Of a stretch of 64,000 bases of DNA, positions 1 through 9,645 are shown piece by piece. Below the pieces are notes generated by a model. The model saw nothing but the letters and a program-made list of their open reading frames with translations. It ran no database searches and was not told the DNA's origin. Within the stretch, counting starts at the first letter, position 1. Every line of letters starts with the position of its first letter. The translations under genes were made by a program, and so were the position numbers. The DNA lies in contig NC_133101.1 of NCBI RefSeq assembly GCF_022965805.1, forward strand, positions 15,099,054 through 15,163,053, read 5' to 3'. The stretch comes from Primulina eburnea. Its lineage: Eukaryota > Streptophyta > Magnoliopsida > Lamiales > Gesneriaceae.

Positions 1-201
1 TAATTAATCTTCTTATTTACTTTCGTAATTAATTCGGGTTCTGTTTATTATTATATAGTCGAAATTTAGTGTTAGTAAGCTTACTTTTTTATTTTTAATC
101 ATTTTTGTCGGAGTATTGGCATGTGTCTGGATGTTTTTGATGTGACGAAATTTAGCGCTACATAAACATTACTAATGAAAACTGCTCCATATCATTCTCA
201 A

Positions 202-380
202 AAACAAAAACTTGCGTCAGACGGTCTCACGGGTCGTATTTTGTGAGACGAATATTTATATGGATAATCCATGAAAAAGTATTACTTTTTATTCTAAGAG
301 TATTACTTTTTATTGTGAATATGGGTAGGATTGACCCGTCTCACGGATTGTGATCCGTGAGACAGTCTCACATGAGACCT
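202..380 (-). mobile_element. MITE-like element, GAGACGGTCTCAC family, copy 1
   Basis: A segment of about 180 bp bounded by near-palindromic GAGAC/GTCTC ends, with an AT-rich centre containing AAAAAGTAATACTTTTT-type sequence. The same layout recurs at 571-759, 21845-22030 and 62405-62592. This copy reads in the opposite orientation to the others. There is no coding capacity. I infer a non-autonomous inverted-repeat transposon; the exact ends and TSD are not clear. Confidence 0.55.

Positions 381-386
<6 letters not shown>

Positions 387-430
<44 letters not shown>
387..430. repeat. (AT)n microsatellite
   Basis: An uninterrupted AT dinucleotide run directly after MITE-like copy 1. Confidence 0.95.
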
Positions 431-435
<5 letters not shown>

Positions 436-570
436 ATATATATAGTATGTGTGTGTGCGCGCTTTTTAAACAATCTGAAATTTTTGCATTTACTTTTAAT
501 TTCAATATGTTTCAATCTATTATTTGACTTGTGATAATAAAAATTATATTATATTATATTAAAAATCAAG

Positions 571-759
571 AGTAGGTCTTTTATAAGACGGTCTCACGGA
601 TCTTTATTAATGAGACGGATCATTCATTGTCATATTTACAATAAAAATTAATATATTTGACATAAAAAAGTAATATTTTTTTAGCTGATGACCCATATTG
701 AATATGTGTTTCACAAAATTAACCCGTGAGACCGTTCCACAAGAGTTTTTGTGAAAAAT
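571..759 (+). mobile_element. MITE-like element, GAGACGGTCTCAC family, copy 2
   Basis: Begins with AGACGGTCTCACGGATC, has the shared core of ATTTACAATAAAAA and AAAAAGTAATATTTTT, and ends with GTGAGACCGTTCCACAAGAG. It lines up along its length with 21845-22030 and 62405-62592. Non-coding. Confidence 0.6.
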
Positions 760-1363
760 CAAATACATTTTTCCAATGAAATTTGACTCGCTCGATGTTT
801 TGTCGCACTTAGGTCTTTTTTAGAATTTTGCCTCTAGCTTAAATTCATGTATTTCCTTTGTCATATATTCCTATTATTATTTATTTTGAATTTTAAAAAC
901 ATAAACTCTGCTTCTAGAATGTGCACTTCATGTTGATTTTATTACATTGCCTGCTACTTTAATTAGAAATTTAATTTTTCTTAAGATGGCATGGTTGTTA
1001 CTTTAATGAAGCATTAATATATCAATTAACTTTATTTTTTATAATTTTCCAACAGTAAAAAGAAAAAAAATCATTGATACACAAATAGTTTGGCCATGCC
1101 CATACGGTTCATAAAATTAGCCTAAACAACCATCCTCGAGGAAACTATGAATACATGCAATTATGTATAAGGACAATGCTTAAAAGATCATAGCCTACAT
1201 AATATAATACGATATTTTTTAAAAATTTCATATAATTTAAATAGCTAAATTTCCAGATCACGGATTCGTATGATATTAGCACAAGAATTCCTCGTTGATG
1301 AATCTACAATACTCTAATATATATAGCCAAAGAATCAGTCAAAAAAAGTTGAGGTTTCTTGAA
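760..1363. other. AT-rich intergenic DNA, 3' flank of SAUR gene
   Basis: Downstream of the minus-strand SAUR gene. I see no gene or recognisable element; the 3' UTR of the SAUR gene presumably lies in the right-hand part. Confidence 0.5.
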
Positions 1364-1657
1364 TCACGACAGGTGCATCCTCGATGTGAGTTCGACAAAC
1401 GCATTCACGCTGCATGGGATCGTCAAGCCTCCCGCCGGATGATTAAACCCGAATTCTTCTTCCGCTCGATGCAACAAATCTTGGAACCAAGGGTGATTTA
1501 GGTATGATATGGGCACCACGAATCTCTTCCTCTGATACTCTCCTACGTAGACCGCAAGATGGCCCTTCGGCACATCCGACTGGTTTCTATTCAGAAGGGA
1601 TTGAAGCTTGTGAAATTGCTTGGCGTTCGCAATCAATGAAGGGAACCGAATCGCCAT
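1364..1657 (-). CDS. SAUR family auxin-responsive protein, 97 aa
   Basis: Small Auxin Up RNA protein. In plants these act mainly by inhibiting PP2C.D phosphatases at the plasma membrane, raising proton-pump activity and cell expansion. The single exon encodes 97 residues, normal for the family. The core motif runs from about residue 30 ([13 protein letters not shown]) through [19 protein letters not shown] to [18 protein letters not shown] near residue 81. I chose the ATG at 1655-1657 (MAIRFPSL) because it gives the standard short N-terminus; the frame stays open further upstream only through an (AT)n microsatellite and gives a meaningless YIYI tract. The stop is TGA at 1364-1366. No neighbour suggests an operon-like relation; a second SAUR gene lies 21 kb away. 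Confidence 0.93.
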   Translation of the reverse strand: MAIRFPSLIANAKQFHKLQSLLNRNQSDVPKGHLAVYVGEYQRKRFVVPISYLNHPWFQDLLHRAEEEFGFNHPAGGLTIPCSVNAFVELTSRMHLS

Positions 1658-1749
1658 GTATGGCTCCTGCGAAGGTGTTCGAATGAAAACTAAGTGTGTG
1701 TAATGTTTTTTGATCTTAATGGATGTGTATTTGGTACGGATGAGTGTGT

Positions 1750-1752
<3 letters not shown>

Positions 1753-1817
<65 letters not shown>
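1753..1817. repeat. (TA)n microsatellite in SAUR promoter region
   Basis: About 32 TA units, roughly 95-160 bp upstream of the SAUR start codon on the minus strand, where the core promoter or 5' UTR would be expected. Confidence 0.95.
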
Positions 1818-1821
<4 letters not shown>

Positions 1822-2015
1822 ATCGTATCAATTCGGGGACGGAGTGGATGATACCTTAAGAAGGGGTCTACCAGAAGAAGAAGCACATGGCCTTTGTCAT
1901 GAAATATATGATATTAAAAATATTTCTCGTATCTGTACGCATCAGCACATGGACCAGAAGCCCACTGGAACGTAATTATTAAAGTTCTCATTCTGCACTA
2001 ATAATGCGAAGCCCG

Positions 2016-2020
<5 letters not shown>

Positions 2021-2069
<49 letters not shown>
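2021..2069. repeat. (AT)n microsatellite
   Basis: An uninterrupted AT run preceded by a short GCGCGC tract. Confidence 0.95.
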
Positions 2070-2072
<3 letters not shown>

Positions 2073-2354
2073 GTTAGTCTAAGGGGCTCACACTTGATAA
2101 TATAGCAAGTATATAATAGTGTTTATTATATATGTCCGTTCTAAGATATAATTCATGGACGTTGAATCGATCCATTTGTAAGTAAAACGGATAATTTTCA
2201 CCCAAGTACTAATCTGAAGTTTTTATGAAAGGATGATCGGAACATGAGGAAATGAAGGAATTTTTCAAGGTAGCATGTTCTCGGATCCTTCGATTTTTCG
2301 GCCTAAAATCTTGGGCAAATAGGTACGTGGGAGGGCGTACGAAGATAGGCAAAA

Positions 2355-2500
2355 CATGTAGGTTTGATGACCAGTTATCAAACCTTATTTCTCAGCTTAA
2401 ATTATTTAGCTGTGATATGAAACTATCTTTGTCCATTTGACAGGATTTATTAATGATCAATCGTTTGGTTTGATGAGCAGTTATCAAATCCCGAATTTTT
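2355..2500 (+). repeat. Direct duplication of a palindromic motif
   Basis: GGTTTGAT, an 8-nt spacer and ATCAAACC occur at 2361-2384. The motif is repeated 106 bp later at 2467-2490 (second arm ATCAAATC). The surrounding text is also partly similar, so this looks like a short tandem duplication. Function unknown. Confidence 0.6.
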
Positions 2501-2630
2501 CAAGATGTTCTCTGTTCAAATAGTCTCCTGCGATATGCACCATTAGTCGATTTGACAAAACAAAACAGTTGAATTTCTAACTACATTTCTCATTTCGTTA
2601 CATCTAAGAAGTTGGGAGATTAGGCCTATA

Positions 2631-3097
2631 TGTTGGGTAATACACCAAAACCATGACGATCGTGATTATTATATAGTACCAAAAATATGGAATAAAATAA
2701 TCAACAATAACATAAAGATTTATGTGCTATTACAAATCTTTATCGTATGGAGAAAATTACAAGTATATACAAAACACTCAATATCTGATCATAAACTCAA
2801 CCCAAATATAACCGAGAAAATAATTTCTCAAACTCGCTAAAAAATAACACTTAATTTTTCTTCTCGCTTGAGTTGCTATATTGAGCTTGAGATGCTCAGA
2901 AAGCTTTGATGATATATCTAGCAAATTGGCTCTCTATATAGCAAACTCTTCGAATATGAAAGTCAAATGCAAATTCAAATTTTGCTAGCTATCATTTGGA
3001 CGGTAGTACGGACGTTCGCATTGGACGATATATTGAACATATGCACAATTTTCTTGCTTACAATTTTAGTCAAAAAACACATGTCCTAATTTTAACA
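2631..3097 (-). mobile_element. Ty1/copia LTR (left copy)
   Basis: 467 bp reading TGTTGGG...TTAACA on the plus strand. It is similar over most of its length to 3540-3878, including AACCGAGAAAATAATTTCTC-like text, GGCTCTCTATATAG and CTATCATTTGGA. With the RNase H scrap between the two copies, the element lies on the minus strand, so this is its 3' LTR. Confidence 0.7.
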
Positions 3098-3169
3098 ATT
3101 CTCTTACTTGAAGATTTGATTTCAATCATGTCTTCACATCATCAATGCAGTAGCTCATGTATCATCTTT

Positions 3170-3540
3170 TAAACTTTTCGTCCAAACGGAAGTTGAACAC
3201 AAGTTTGTCAATGGTCACAGCCTTTGTAAGCATATCAACTGGATTCTTACTTCTTGGAATCTTTTCAAGCATCAATATTACGTATATGCTTTGTCCTAAT
3301 GTGATTAACATGATTTTTTGCTAAATGAATAGCACTCTAACTGTCATAATGTAAAGTTCGTCATAATGTAATTAAAGTGCTATTATCAAGCTTCTGACCT
3401 AGTTTTTCTAGAAAGTATTTCAACCATATCATATTCTTGCTAGCTTCTGTAACTGCAATGTATTCAGCTTCAATAGTCGAAAATACAAGCAACTATCTTT
3501 TGCAACTTAGATACCCAGCTTACTATCGTGCCAACTAGTG
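3170..3540 (-). pseudogene. Ty1/copia RNase H fragment
   Basis: Read on the minus strand this gives fragments typical of the copia RNase H end: an EAEYIAVTEASKNMIWLKYFL-like stretch, then SAIHLAKNHVNHIRTKHI, then PVDMLTKAVT. It is broken by frameshifts and covers only the C-terminal part of pol; gag, protease, integrase and most of RT are gone. It lies between two related LTRs, so it is the remnant of a collapsed element. Confidence 0.7.
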
Positions 3541-3878
3541 TGAACACATACTCAATATCTCATAATTAATCTCACTCGAGTATAGCCGAGAAAATAATTT
3601 CTCAAATTTACTCACAAATAATACTCAATTTTTTTTCTCATTTGAATTGCTCTCTCGAGCTTGAGTTGCATAGAAAAATTGGATGAAATATACATAAAAA
3701 AAGTAAATGGGCTCTATATAGTAAACTTTTCAAAAGTGAAAGTAAAATGTAAATTCAAACTTTGTTAGTTATCATTTGGATGATTGTGCGGATGTTCGAT
3801 TGTACAACATATGTGAATATAAGCACAATTTTCTTTCCTATAATTTTAGTCAAAAAAACAAATTTCTAAATCTTAACA
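3540..3878 (-). mobile_element. Ty1/copia LTR (right copy, truncated)
   Basis: Similar to 2745-3097 but missing about the first 115-145 bp of the LTR. It ends in TTAACA like the other copy. Possible imperfect TSD: CTATA at 2626-2630 against TTATA at 3879-3883. Confidence 0.65.
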
Positions 3879-5807
3879 TTATAGTCAATACTCAATCGAC
3901 ATCTCAAGGATTTGGTTGTATTTTTTTCCGAAATTTGAGTTGTTTTCTGACCGAGGATGAGCGCGTCTGAAATTGATGGAGTGTGCTGTAACAATTAATT
4001 TTGGTTCAAACTTTTATTCATCAATATATACACAGATATTTAATGCACCTCATCCACGGTTTTCCATGTGAACCTAGCAGATACACAGACAGATATTTTA
4101 GAATGAAAAAAATAACAATGAAATCTCAAGTCTTAATTTTCAGTTATTTAAATTTTTTTTTTTTTGCATTCATGTAATTTGCAGTCGTTACCCTTCATTG
4201 TTCACTTAGTAAACTCCTAGACTAACACAATAACATGTAAATCATATCATTCAAAAAATCGAATTGAACAAATCATGTGAGACACAACGCTCGCTTAATG
4301 TACTAACTCGAACATATCTCGGGGACCTTTTCAATTCTTTGTATTTTTTTACGAGCATGTCATATTACATCACATTTCCTACATCAACTTCTCAAGATCA
4401 AGCTTTGCAGTTTATATATTTGTACAATAAATTTTAAACAAAAACATCTTCTATTATAAAATATATTATATAAATAACAAAGTTATTAAATAAGGTTTTA
4501 GCAAAAATATATTATATATAATATAATTTCATATGCATGCCCATTACTTTAATATTTTCTGGTATACAAATAAATAGCAATAATTGTTCTTTTCGTTTTT
4601 TCTCTCCCCTATTTGCAATTTTAGGTCATATATCATTTTTTCATACAAGTACTTACTGGACATTGGACACATCAACTTCATATCCATGTCACGCGAAAAA
4701 TGACAATTTTTTTTAAAAAAAACTTAGATTAGACAAAATAAATCATCAAAATCGCAAAAAGTTAAACATAGAGACGAAAATTGGAGTTTTTTTGGAACTC
4801 GTACGATATCATTGCTCCTTAATTGTTTTTTTTTTATTATTATTATTATGTAACAACTAACAAGAAGAGATCATCATCATAACTGAAATTGTCATACGCC
4901 CAAGACGTAGTTTATACATCGCCATCTTGATAATGATATTTAAGGGTTATTGCTGCTAATTGAGCCTAATTGCAATTAAGGCACCGTCGGGCATAGGGAA
5001 AGAAGGGGGGCCGCTTTCAAAATTAATGCCCATGTCTGCTAATCATGCTTATATTGATAAATCATATGTCAATTCCATGCCGTTGGTAACGTGCATGGAA
5101 GCTTCGGCATATGGTCCTTTCATTGTCTCAAATGTTTTCTTACTTAATTTATGGTCTTTTTTTTTTCCATCCACCATTTTTCTAAATAATTTCTTCGAAT
5201 TAGAAACCATAATCCGAAATCCCATGAACTCGATCGTGATGATCAATCTTGGAGTTCATTTGGACGATTAAGCGGAAGCATGCATGGATCTATAATGTTT
5301 GATTGCTCTTTTGATGCATGTAGTTGGCCTTTGGTATTTACACAATTTTCTTGAGCTGACGCGGTATCTTGCAAATTTTGAGTAGACAAACTTTGTGCGA
5401 CAGTCTTGCTGGAGAAAGTTTTGGTAGGATAAATCGATCACATAACAATTGGTCAATATATCATTAACTATTGCACCAACTTGTACATAAATCACTGAAG
5501 GCTTGTATTACATATAATTATTTTCATATAATTTCAATGTTGGATTATTGATCTGCACTCATAGACAGAGCAAGAAAATGGAGATTAAGAGAGGGAATAA
5601 TTTATTTTACAAATTTTTAGGGGGTCAATAGCAAATATTAAGGAGGAAAGTGAAAAAATATATTTATTTTTAGGTGCCTAGTCAGTAAAATTTAAAAAAT
5701 AAGTAGGGGCGATCGCATCCACCCATCCCGCCATGGGCTCCTTCACTGTCCGCATCGGAAATATGTTGATTTCAAATCGATTTTTATCGGAAACCTAGGT
5801 CGGTCTT
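3879..5807. other. Intergenic DNA without recognised genes
   Basis: AT-rich with homopolymer runs. Short open frames around 4960-5271 have no recognisable domain. The last bases (5802-5807, GGTCTT) are the left TSD of element A. Confidence 0.5.
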
Positions 5808-6995
5808 TGTAAGAACCTGAAATTCCAGCAATAGCAGCAGCTGGCCAATTTCACCAGAAGCTAACAATTCCAGCAGCAACTCATATTTCAGAAGATGATA
5901 TTTTCCAGCAGACAAAATCTAGCAGACAGATTCCAGCAGACAGAATCTAGCAGCGGAAGAGCGAATTCCAGCAGACAGTTACTGATTCAGCTATTGAGTT
6001 ATAACGGAAGAATTTAACATGGAATAAAGGCTGTTAATAGCAGATTATGGTCATTTATTTGGGAGGCTAACAGTCAGATTTTGGCCTATAAATAGCACCA
6101 TCAACCTCTGAATTGGTGTTACACAAATCTTGAGTTATCACTTGAAATATTTGAGATAAGGGAGTGCTGATTTTCGAGCAGCAGAAACCAGTAGCAAGGA
6201 CAAGCAGATTTCAGACTTCAACCGAAACACTTTTAGCAAGTTACAGTAAGTGGGCTTATGTATAGTATCTTGAAATCCAGTTTGATGATTTATGTTTTAA
6301 AGCAAAGTTTCTGTATGATCGATTTATGATATCTGAATTTTGAAGCACTAAAACTGAGTGAACTAATGGTAGGAATATATATTCTGAACATTACTGATTA
6401 CTAATTACTGATTACCGGCCTCACCCTTTAGAGGAGAGAACATATAGGGGACTGATATCAGTTTAGCCATGAAATTCACGAACGTGCTCAGTGCTTACTT
6501 GTTAAACTTCTGATTCCTGATTACTGAATACTGATTACGATTTCTGAATACTGAATACTGATTTCTGTTATGAAAATGAGAATTTCTGTATATTATTCGT
6601 ATTATTGTTTCTGTATGAAAATGATTTCGAAAATAGGAGTTATTCCCGTCCCCGCTTACTGAGTGACAATCATATCACTCACCAACCAAACACATCTCAG
6701 ATAATAACGAGGAAGAGTCGTTAGAAGAAGAGGAGCCACATCATTTTTGGGGCTGGTGATGAAGATCGTCATCTTAGTTCTGTTTTATATTTTATTTTCC
6801 GCTGCATCTGTTCAGACATTGAATTTTCTGGTTTTACATTTCCGATGTAAAACATTTATCATTGAGCTTGTATCAAACAACGATTTTATGAATAAAAGAC
6901 TGGTTTCTGAATTTTGTACTTTTGAGGCTTATTGTTTTCGAATGTAAATTTGAGAGTAACGCCGGTGTCAACCAACCCTCGTCCCGGGCGTGACA
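5808..6995 (+). repeat. Element A 5' LTR
   Basis: Runs TGTAAGAACC...GCGTGACA, 1188 bp. TATA box CTATAAATAG at 6086-6095. A donor-like GTAAGT follows at 6246-6251. A GGCCTCACC...AGAGGAG...ATAGGGG block at 6417-6450 is shared with the LTRs of element C and, in part, the solo LTR at 55845-58467. The 5' part is rich in short CAGCAG repeats. Confidence 0.92.
6086..6095 (+). promoter_or_regulatory. TATA box of element A LTR
   Basis: CTATAAATAG in U3, about 280 bp into the LTR. The 3' LTR has the same sequence at 17553-17562. Confidence 0.75.
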
Positions 6996-7001
6996 TGGAA
7001 G

Positions 7002-7013
7002 TGGTATCACAGC
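7002..7013 (+). promoter_or_regulatory. Primer-binding site, tRNA-Met type, element A
   Basis: TGGTATCACAGC starts 7 nt after the LTR end. It differs by one base from TGGTATCAGAGC, the usual initiator-Met tRNA complement in plant LTR elements. Confidence 0.85.
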
Positions 7014-7192
7014 AAACCAGGTTTCATAATCTGGGGAGGAGGAACTAGAAATAATAAGTTCTAATAGACTTCTGAAAATAAGTTCTGAAAATTTCGGGAA
7101 TAGACTACTGAAAATAAACTACGGTAATAGACTACTGAAATGATAGACTGAATACGTACAGTTAGGAAAATCAGTAGGGAAACAAATCAGTA

Positions 7193-7335
7193 GACCAGTA
7201 GATGGAAACCAGAACCAGTAGATGGAAACCAGTAGTATCAAACCAGTAGATCTGAAACCAGAACCAGTAGATGGAAATCAGTAGTATCAGACCAGTAGCC
7301 CGAAACCAGAACCAGTAGACGAAATCAGTAGATCT
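7193..7335 (+). repeat. CAGTAG-rich tandem repeat in element A leader
   Basis: Repeats of ACCAGTAGATGGAAACCAG in varied spacing fill the untranslated leader between the PBS and the leader ORF. Looser CAGTAG and AGCAG repeats extend from about 7060 to 7490. Confidence 0.75.
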
Positions 7336-7945
7336 GAATGCAGAAGACTGAGTAAGTAGACTCGGAATGCATCAGACTGGTTCTAAGTGCTGGAAAGCAG
7401 CAGACAAGGCTGGAAAAGCAGCACACTGATGGCAGAAGCATCAGAATTGCAGTAGATAGAGAATTCCAGCAGGCGCATGCAGTAGACCTTGCAAAGGGCA
7501 TGGAAGTTGAGGTGTTTTTCGCGCAAATTTTAAACGGCCATAACTTTTGATCAAGGAGGAATTTTTACTATTAAAAGTAGGCGTTTGAAAGCTCTCGACG
7601 AGGAGAACCTAACTTAGAACGATTTATTTGTTCTACCACCGCCGACGAACCCCAAAACCATCGTTTAGATAGTGATATCATTTTCCAAATTTTCGAAACT
7701 TTGAGGAATTTTCATTTCCAAATGGTTTAGTATTTTTGCACCAAACTTGGCACCATTCATGGTCTTGATGTCAAGGATTTTTAGTAAATTTTTCACGTAA
7801 TTCTGAGACCGAAAAATTTTGAGCTAGTTCTTCTGTTAATTATATAGGCAGTACTGATTCTGTTCATTCTAGTATGTGTCTATAACTCGACCTATATTCT
7901 TGAGATCATTTCTGAACCTTTACCCTTATGTTTTGGATGTAGGAT

Positions 7946-8444
7946 ATGGCTGACCAAAATAGCTATATTAAGAGCTTAGAGGGGAAGCTAGAGAAGCTCA
8001 AGGAACATAACTATTGTCTAGAGCTAGATAAAGATGAATTAGAGCGGCGAACAGAACACTTAAGAAGTGGTGCATTATATGCATGAAGCAGAAGAGAGGA
8101 ATAGGAAGGCTCAATAAGAGTTTGAAACCTCCCAAGAGACTGTCGCAGAATTCATCGAGTTACGTGATACACTCGTTGAGAAGATCCAAGTGCTTAAGGA
8201 TCAGAATCACCAACTTGTGCATCAGCATAATCAGTATTGTGAGCAGACGGATGCTCAAATTCATGAGTTGCAAGATACTGTTGAAGTTCTTAGCGACCAG
8301 AATGCAGTTCTGCATGGGCATATTGAACATCTAGAAGCAGTAATAGCTAACCATGAAGATGAACCCGAGGAGGATCCCGAAGAAGAAGAAGAAGAAGTTG
8401 AAGAGGATCATATGGATTTAGATTTGGGAGAAGTGATAGATTAG
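7946..8444 (+). pseudogene. Element A leader ORF (coiled coil with acidic tail), broken
   Basis: An extra coding region between the 5' LTR and gag. It starts at ATG 7946 (MADQNSYIKSLEGKLEKLKE) and hits a stop (TGA) at about 8084-8086; the coding signal continues in another frame with an internal TAG, so at least one frameshift has occurred. The downstream part (ORF 8190-8444) is a heptad-rich coiled coil (HQLVHQHNQYCEQTDAQIHEL) followed by a very acidic tail (EPEEDPEEEEEEVEED) ending near LGEVID. Element C carries the intact counterpart in the same place at 35283-36002, also ending in an acidic tail. The N-terminal H3-like segment of the C protein is absent here. Function unknown. Confidence 0.7.
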
Positions 8445-8661
8445 AACATCTGTAATAGTTCTTTGTAATAAAACTTGTCTCATTTGCATTTCTGTTTTCA
8501 TTTCGAAGTTCAGTTGTAATTGCACTTTCCTGGGAAATCAATAAAAGTTATTTTTATCCATTGGTTTCATATTTAAATTACGAGCAATTACTCAATCATT
8601 TTGTTTCTTTTCTTAAGTCCATATTTTGCCATCAACATTAGAACTTTCGTACTTGTAGAAA

Positions 8662-9321
8662 ATGGACGGAAGACCAGTAAGAAACAATCGCAACCCTAGA
8701 TATGGAAACCGCAATAATAACCGCAACGATGAGGATGCACAACAGCAACAACCACCACAACCACCACCAGTAGTTGGCCTCAGTCAAGTGGATTTGATGG
8801 CTATAGCCACGATTGCGGCCACTACGCTACAAGGGTTAGTGAACCCTAATGCTAACCAGCCACCACCACCACCTCCAGCTCAGAATGAGACTAAGCAACA
8901 CTATGAGGCTCTCCGAAGAGCAAGAGTCCCAAACTTTGATGGAAGCACCGATCCTGAGGTCGGAAAAAATTGGATGAAAGAAGTGGAGAATCACCTTCGA
9001 CTACTTGAGGTTCCACAAGGGATCAGAGTAGATGTGATTACACCTTTTCTTGTGGATAAAGCAGCCAAATGGTGGGAAAAAGTCTCACCAGCTATGGTAA
9101 GGGCGGGACATGTCACTTGGCAAAGGTTCCGAGAGGCATTTCTGAAGCAGTACTCCCCGACAGCAGTCCGAGTGCAGAAGTTGTCAGAATTCAAAAGCTT
9201 GGTTCAAGAACCAAGTATGTCAGTGGTGGAGTATTCATCTAGGTTCCACTCATTGGGAACTTACTCCCCAACCCTCATGAGAGACGAGGCCTTGAAGATG
9301 CATCGCTTCAAGAAGGGATTG
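8662..9321 (+). pseudogene. Element A gag, 5' part (interrupted)
   Basis: First 220 codons of the gag polyprotein. ATG at 8662 (MDGRPVRNNRNPRYGNRNNN) is preceded by an acceptor-like TAG three bases earlier. A proline/glutamine-rich N-terminus is followed by the retrotransposon gag domain (KWWEKVSPAMV, WQRFREAFLKQYSP, SVVEYSSRFHSLGTYSP). The frame is cut after codon 220 by element B and resumes at 13461 in register, with NSRIQSALAV; the GATTG at 13456-13460 is the TSD copy. The gag of element C is similar throughout. Confidence 0.9.
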
Positions 9322-9405
9322 TGTAGTAGCCCGAATTCCAAATTGGGTAATTAACGGAGTAATGGTGATTAAGAAGGTTTAAGGTGTAATTTTGACCGAG
9401 TCATG

Positions 9406-9629
9406 ATCGGACGGACCGAAGAGGGTTCGGAAGCACCGAAGAGTTCGGACGATCCGAAGTGTAGTTCGGTGAATCCGATCATAGGTGTCAAGTGTTGATC
9501 GACACGTCATTTTTCCATGCATGTTCGGACGGTCCGAAGTGTATAATCGGAGGATCCGATCATGAGCTGTCAAGAGCCAATGGACACGTAGCGTTCGGAC
9601 GTTCCGAAGTGTTGTTCGGAGGATCCGAA
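9406..9629 (+). promoter_or_regulatory. Array of eight TTCGGANNNTCCGAA dyads in U3
   Basis: Imperfect copies of a 15-bp palindrome start at 9406, 9426, 9444, 9465, 9524, 9546, 9594 and 9615. Neighbours in a group are 18-22 bp apart, about two helical turns. From 9444 a higher-order unit (two dyads, then a TGTCAAG...GACACG stretch) repeats at 9524 and partly at 9594. The array ends 7 bp before the TATA box, the position of an enhancer. The 3' LTR carries the same array at 12089-12312. Confidence 0.85.
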
Positions 9630-9635
9630 CATGGC

Positions 9636-9645
9636 CTATAAATAG
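9636..9645 (+). promoter_or_regulatory. TATA box of element B LTR
   Basis: CTATAAATAG directly after the dyad array; same in the 3' LTR at 12319-12328. Confidence 0.8.

Noticed and set aside
1658..1831. Longer N-terminus for the first SAUR protein
   Set aside because: The added residues come mainly from a TA microsatellite; the SAUR family start fits the ATG at 1657.
2626..3883. TSD for the copia remnant (CTATA / TTATA)
   Set aside because: One mismatch in a 5-bp AT-rich word and a truncated right LTR; not strong enough to claim.
6747..6947. 66-codon hydrophobic frame, repeated at 18180-18380
   Set aside because: It is LTR sequence of element A; the repeat reflects the two LTRs, not a membrane protein gene.
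7002..7013. tRNA genes, because of several tRNA-Met-like 12-mers
   Set aside because: They are primer-binding sites next to LTR ends (also 10777 and 34871); no cloverleaf could be formed around them.
9379..9573. Minus-strand 64-codon frame, repeated at 12062-12256
   Set aside because: It is a by-product of the palindromic dyad array in the LTR; identical because the LTRs are identical.
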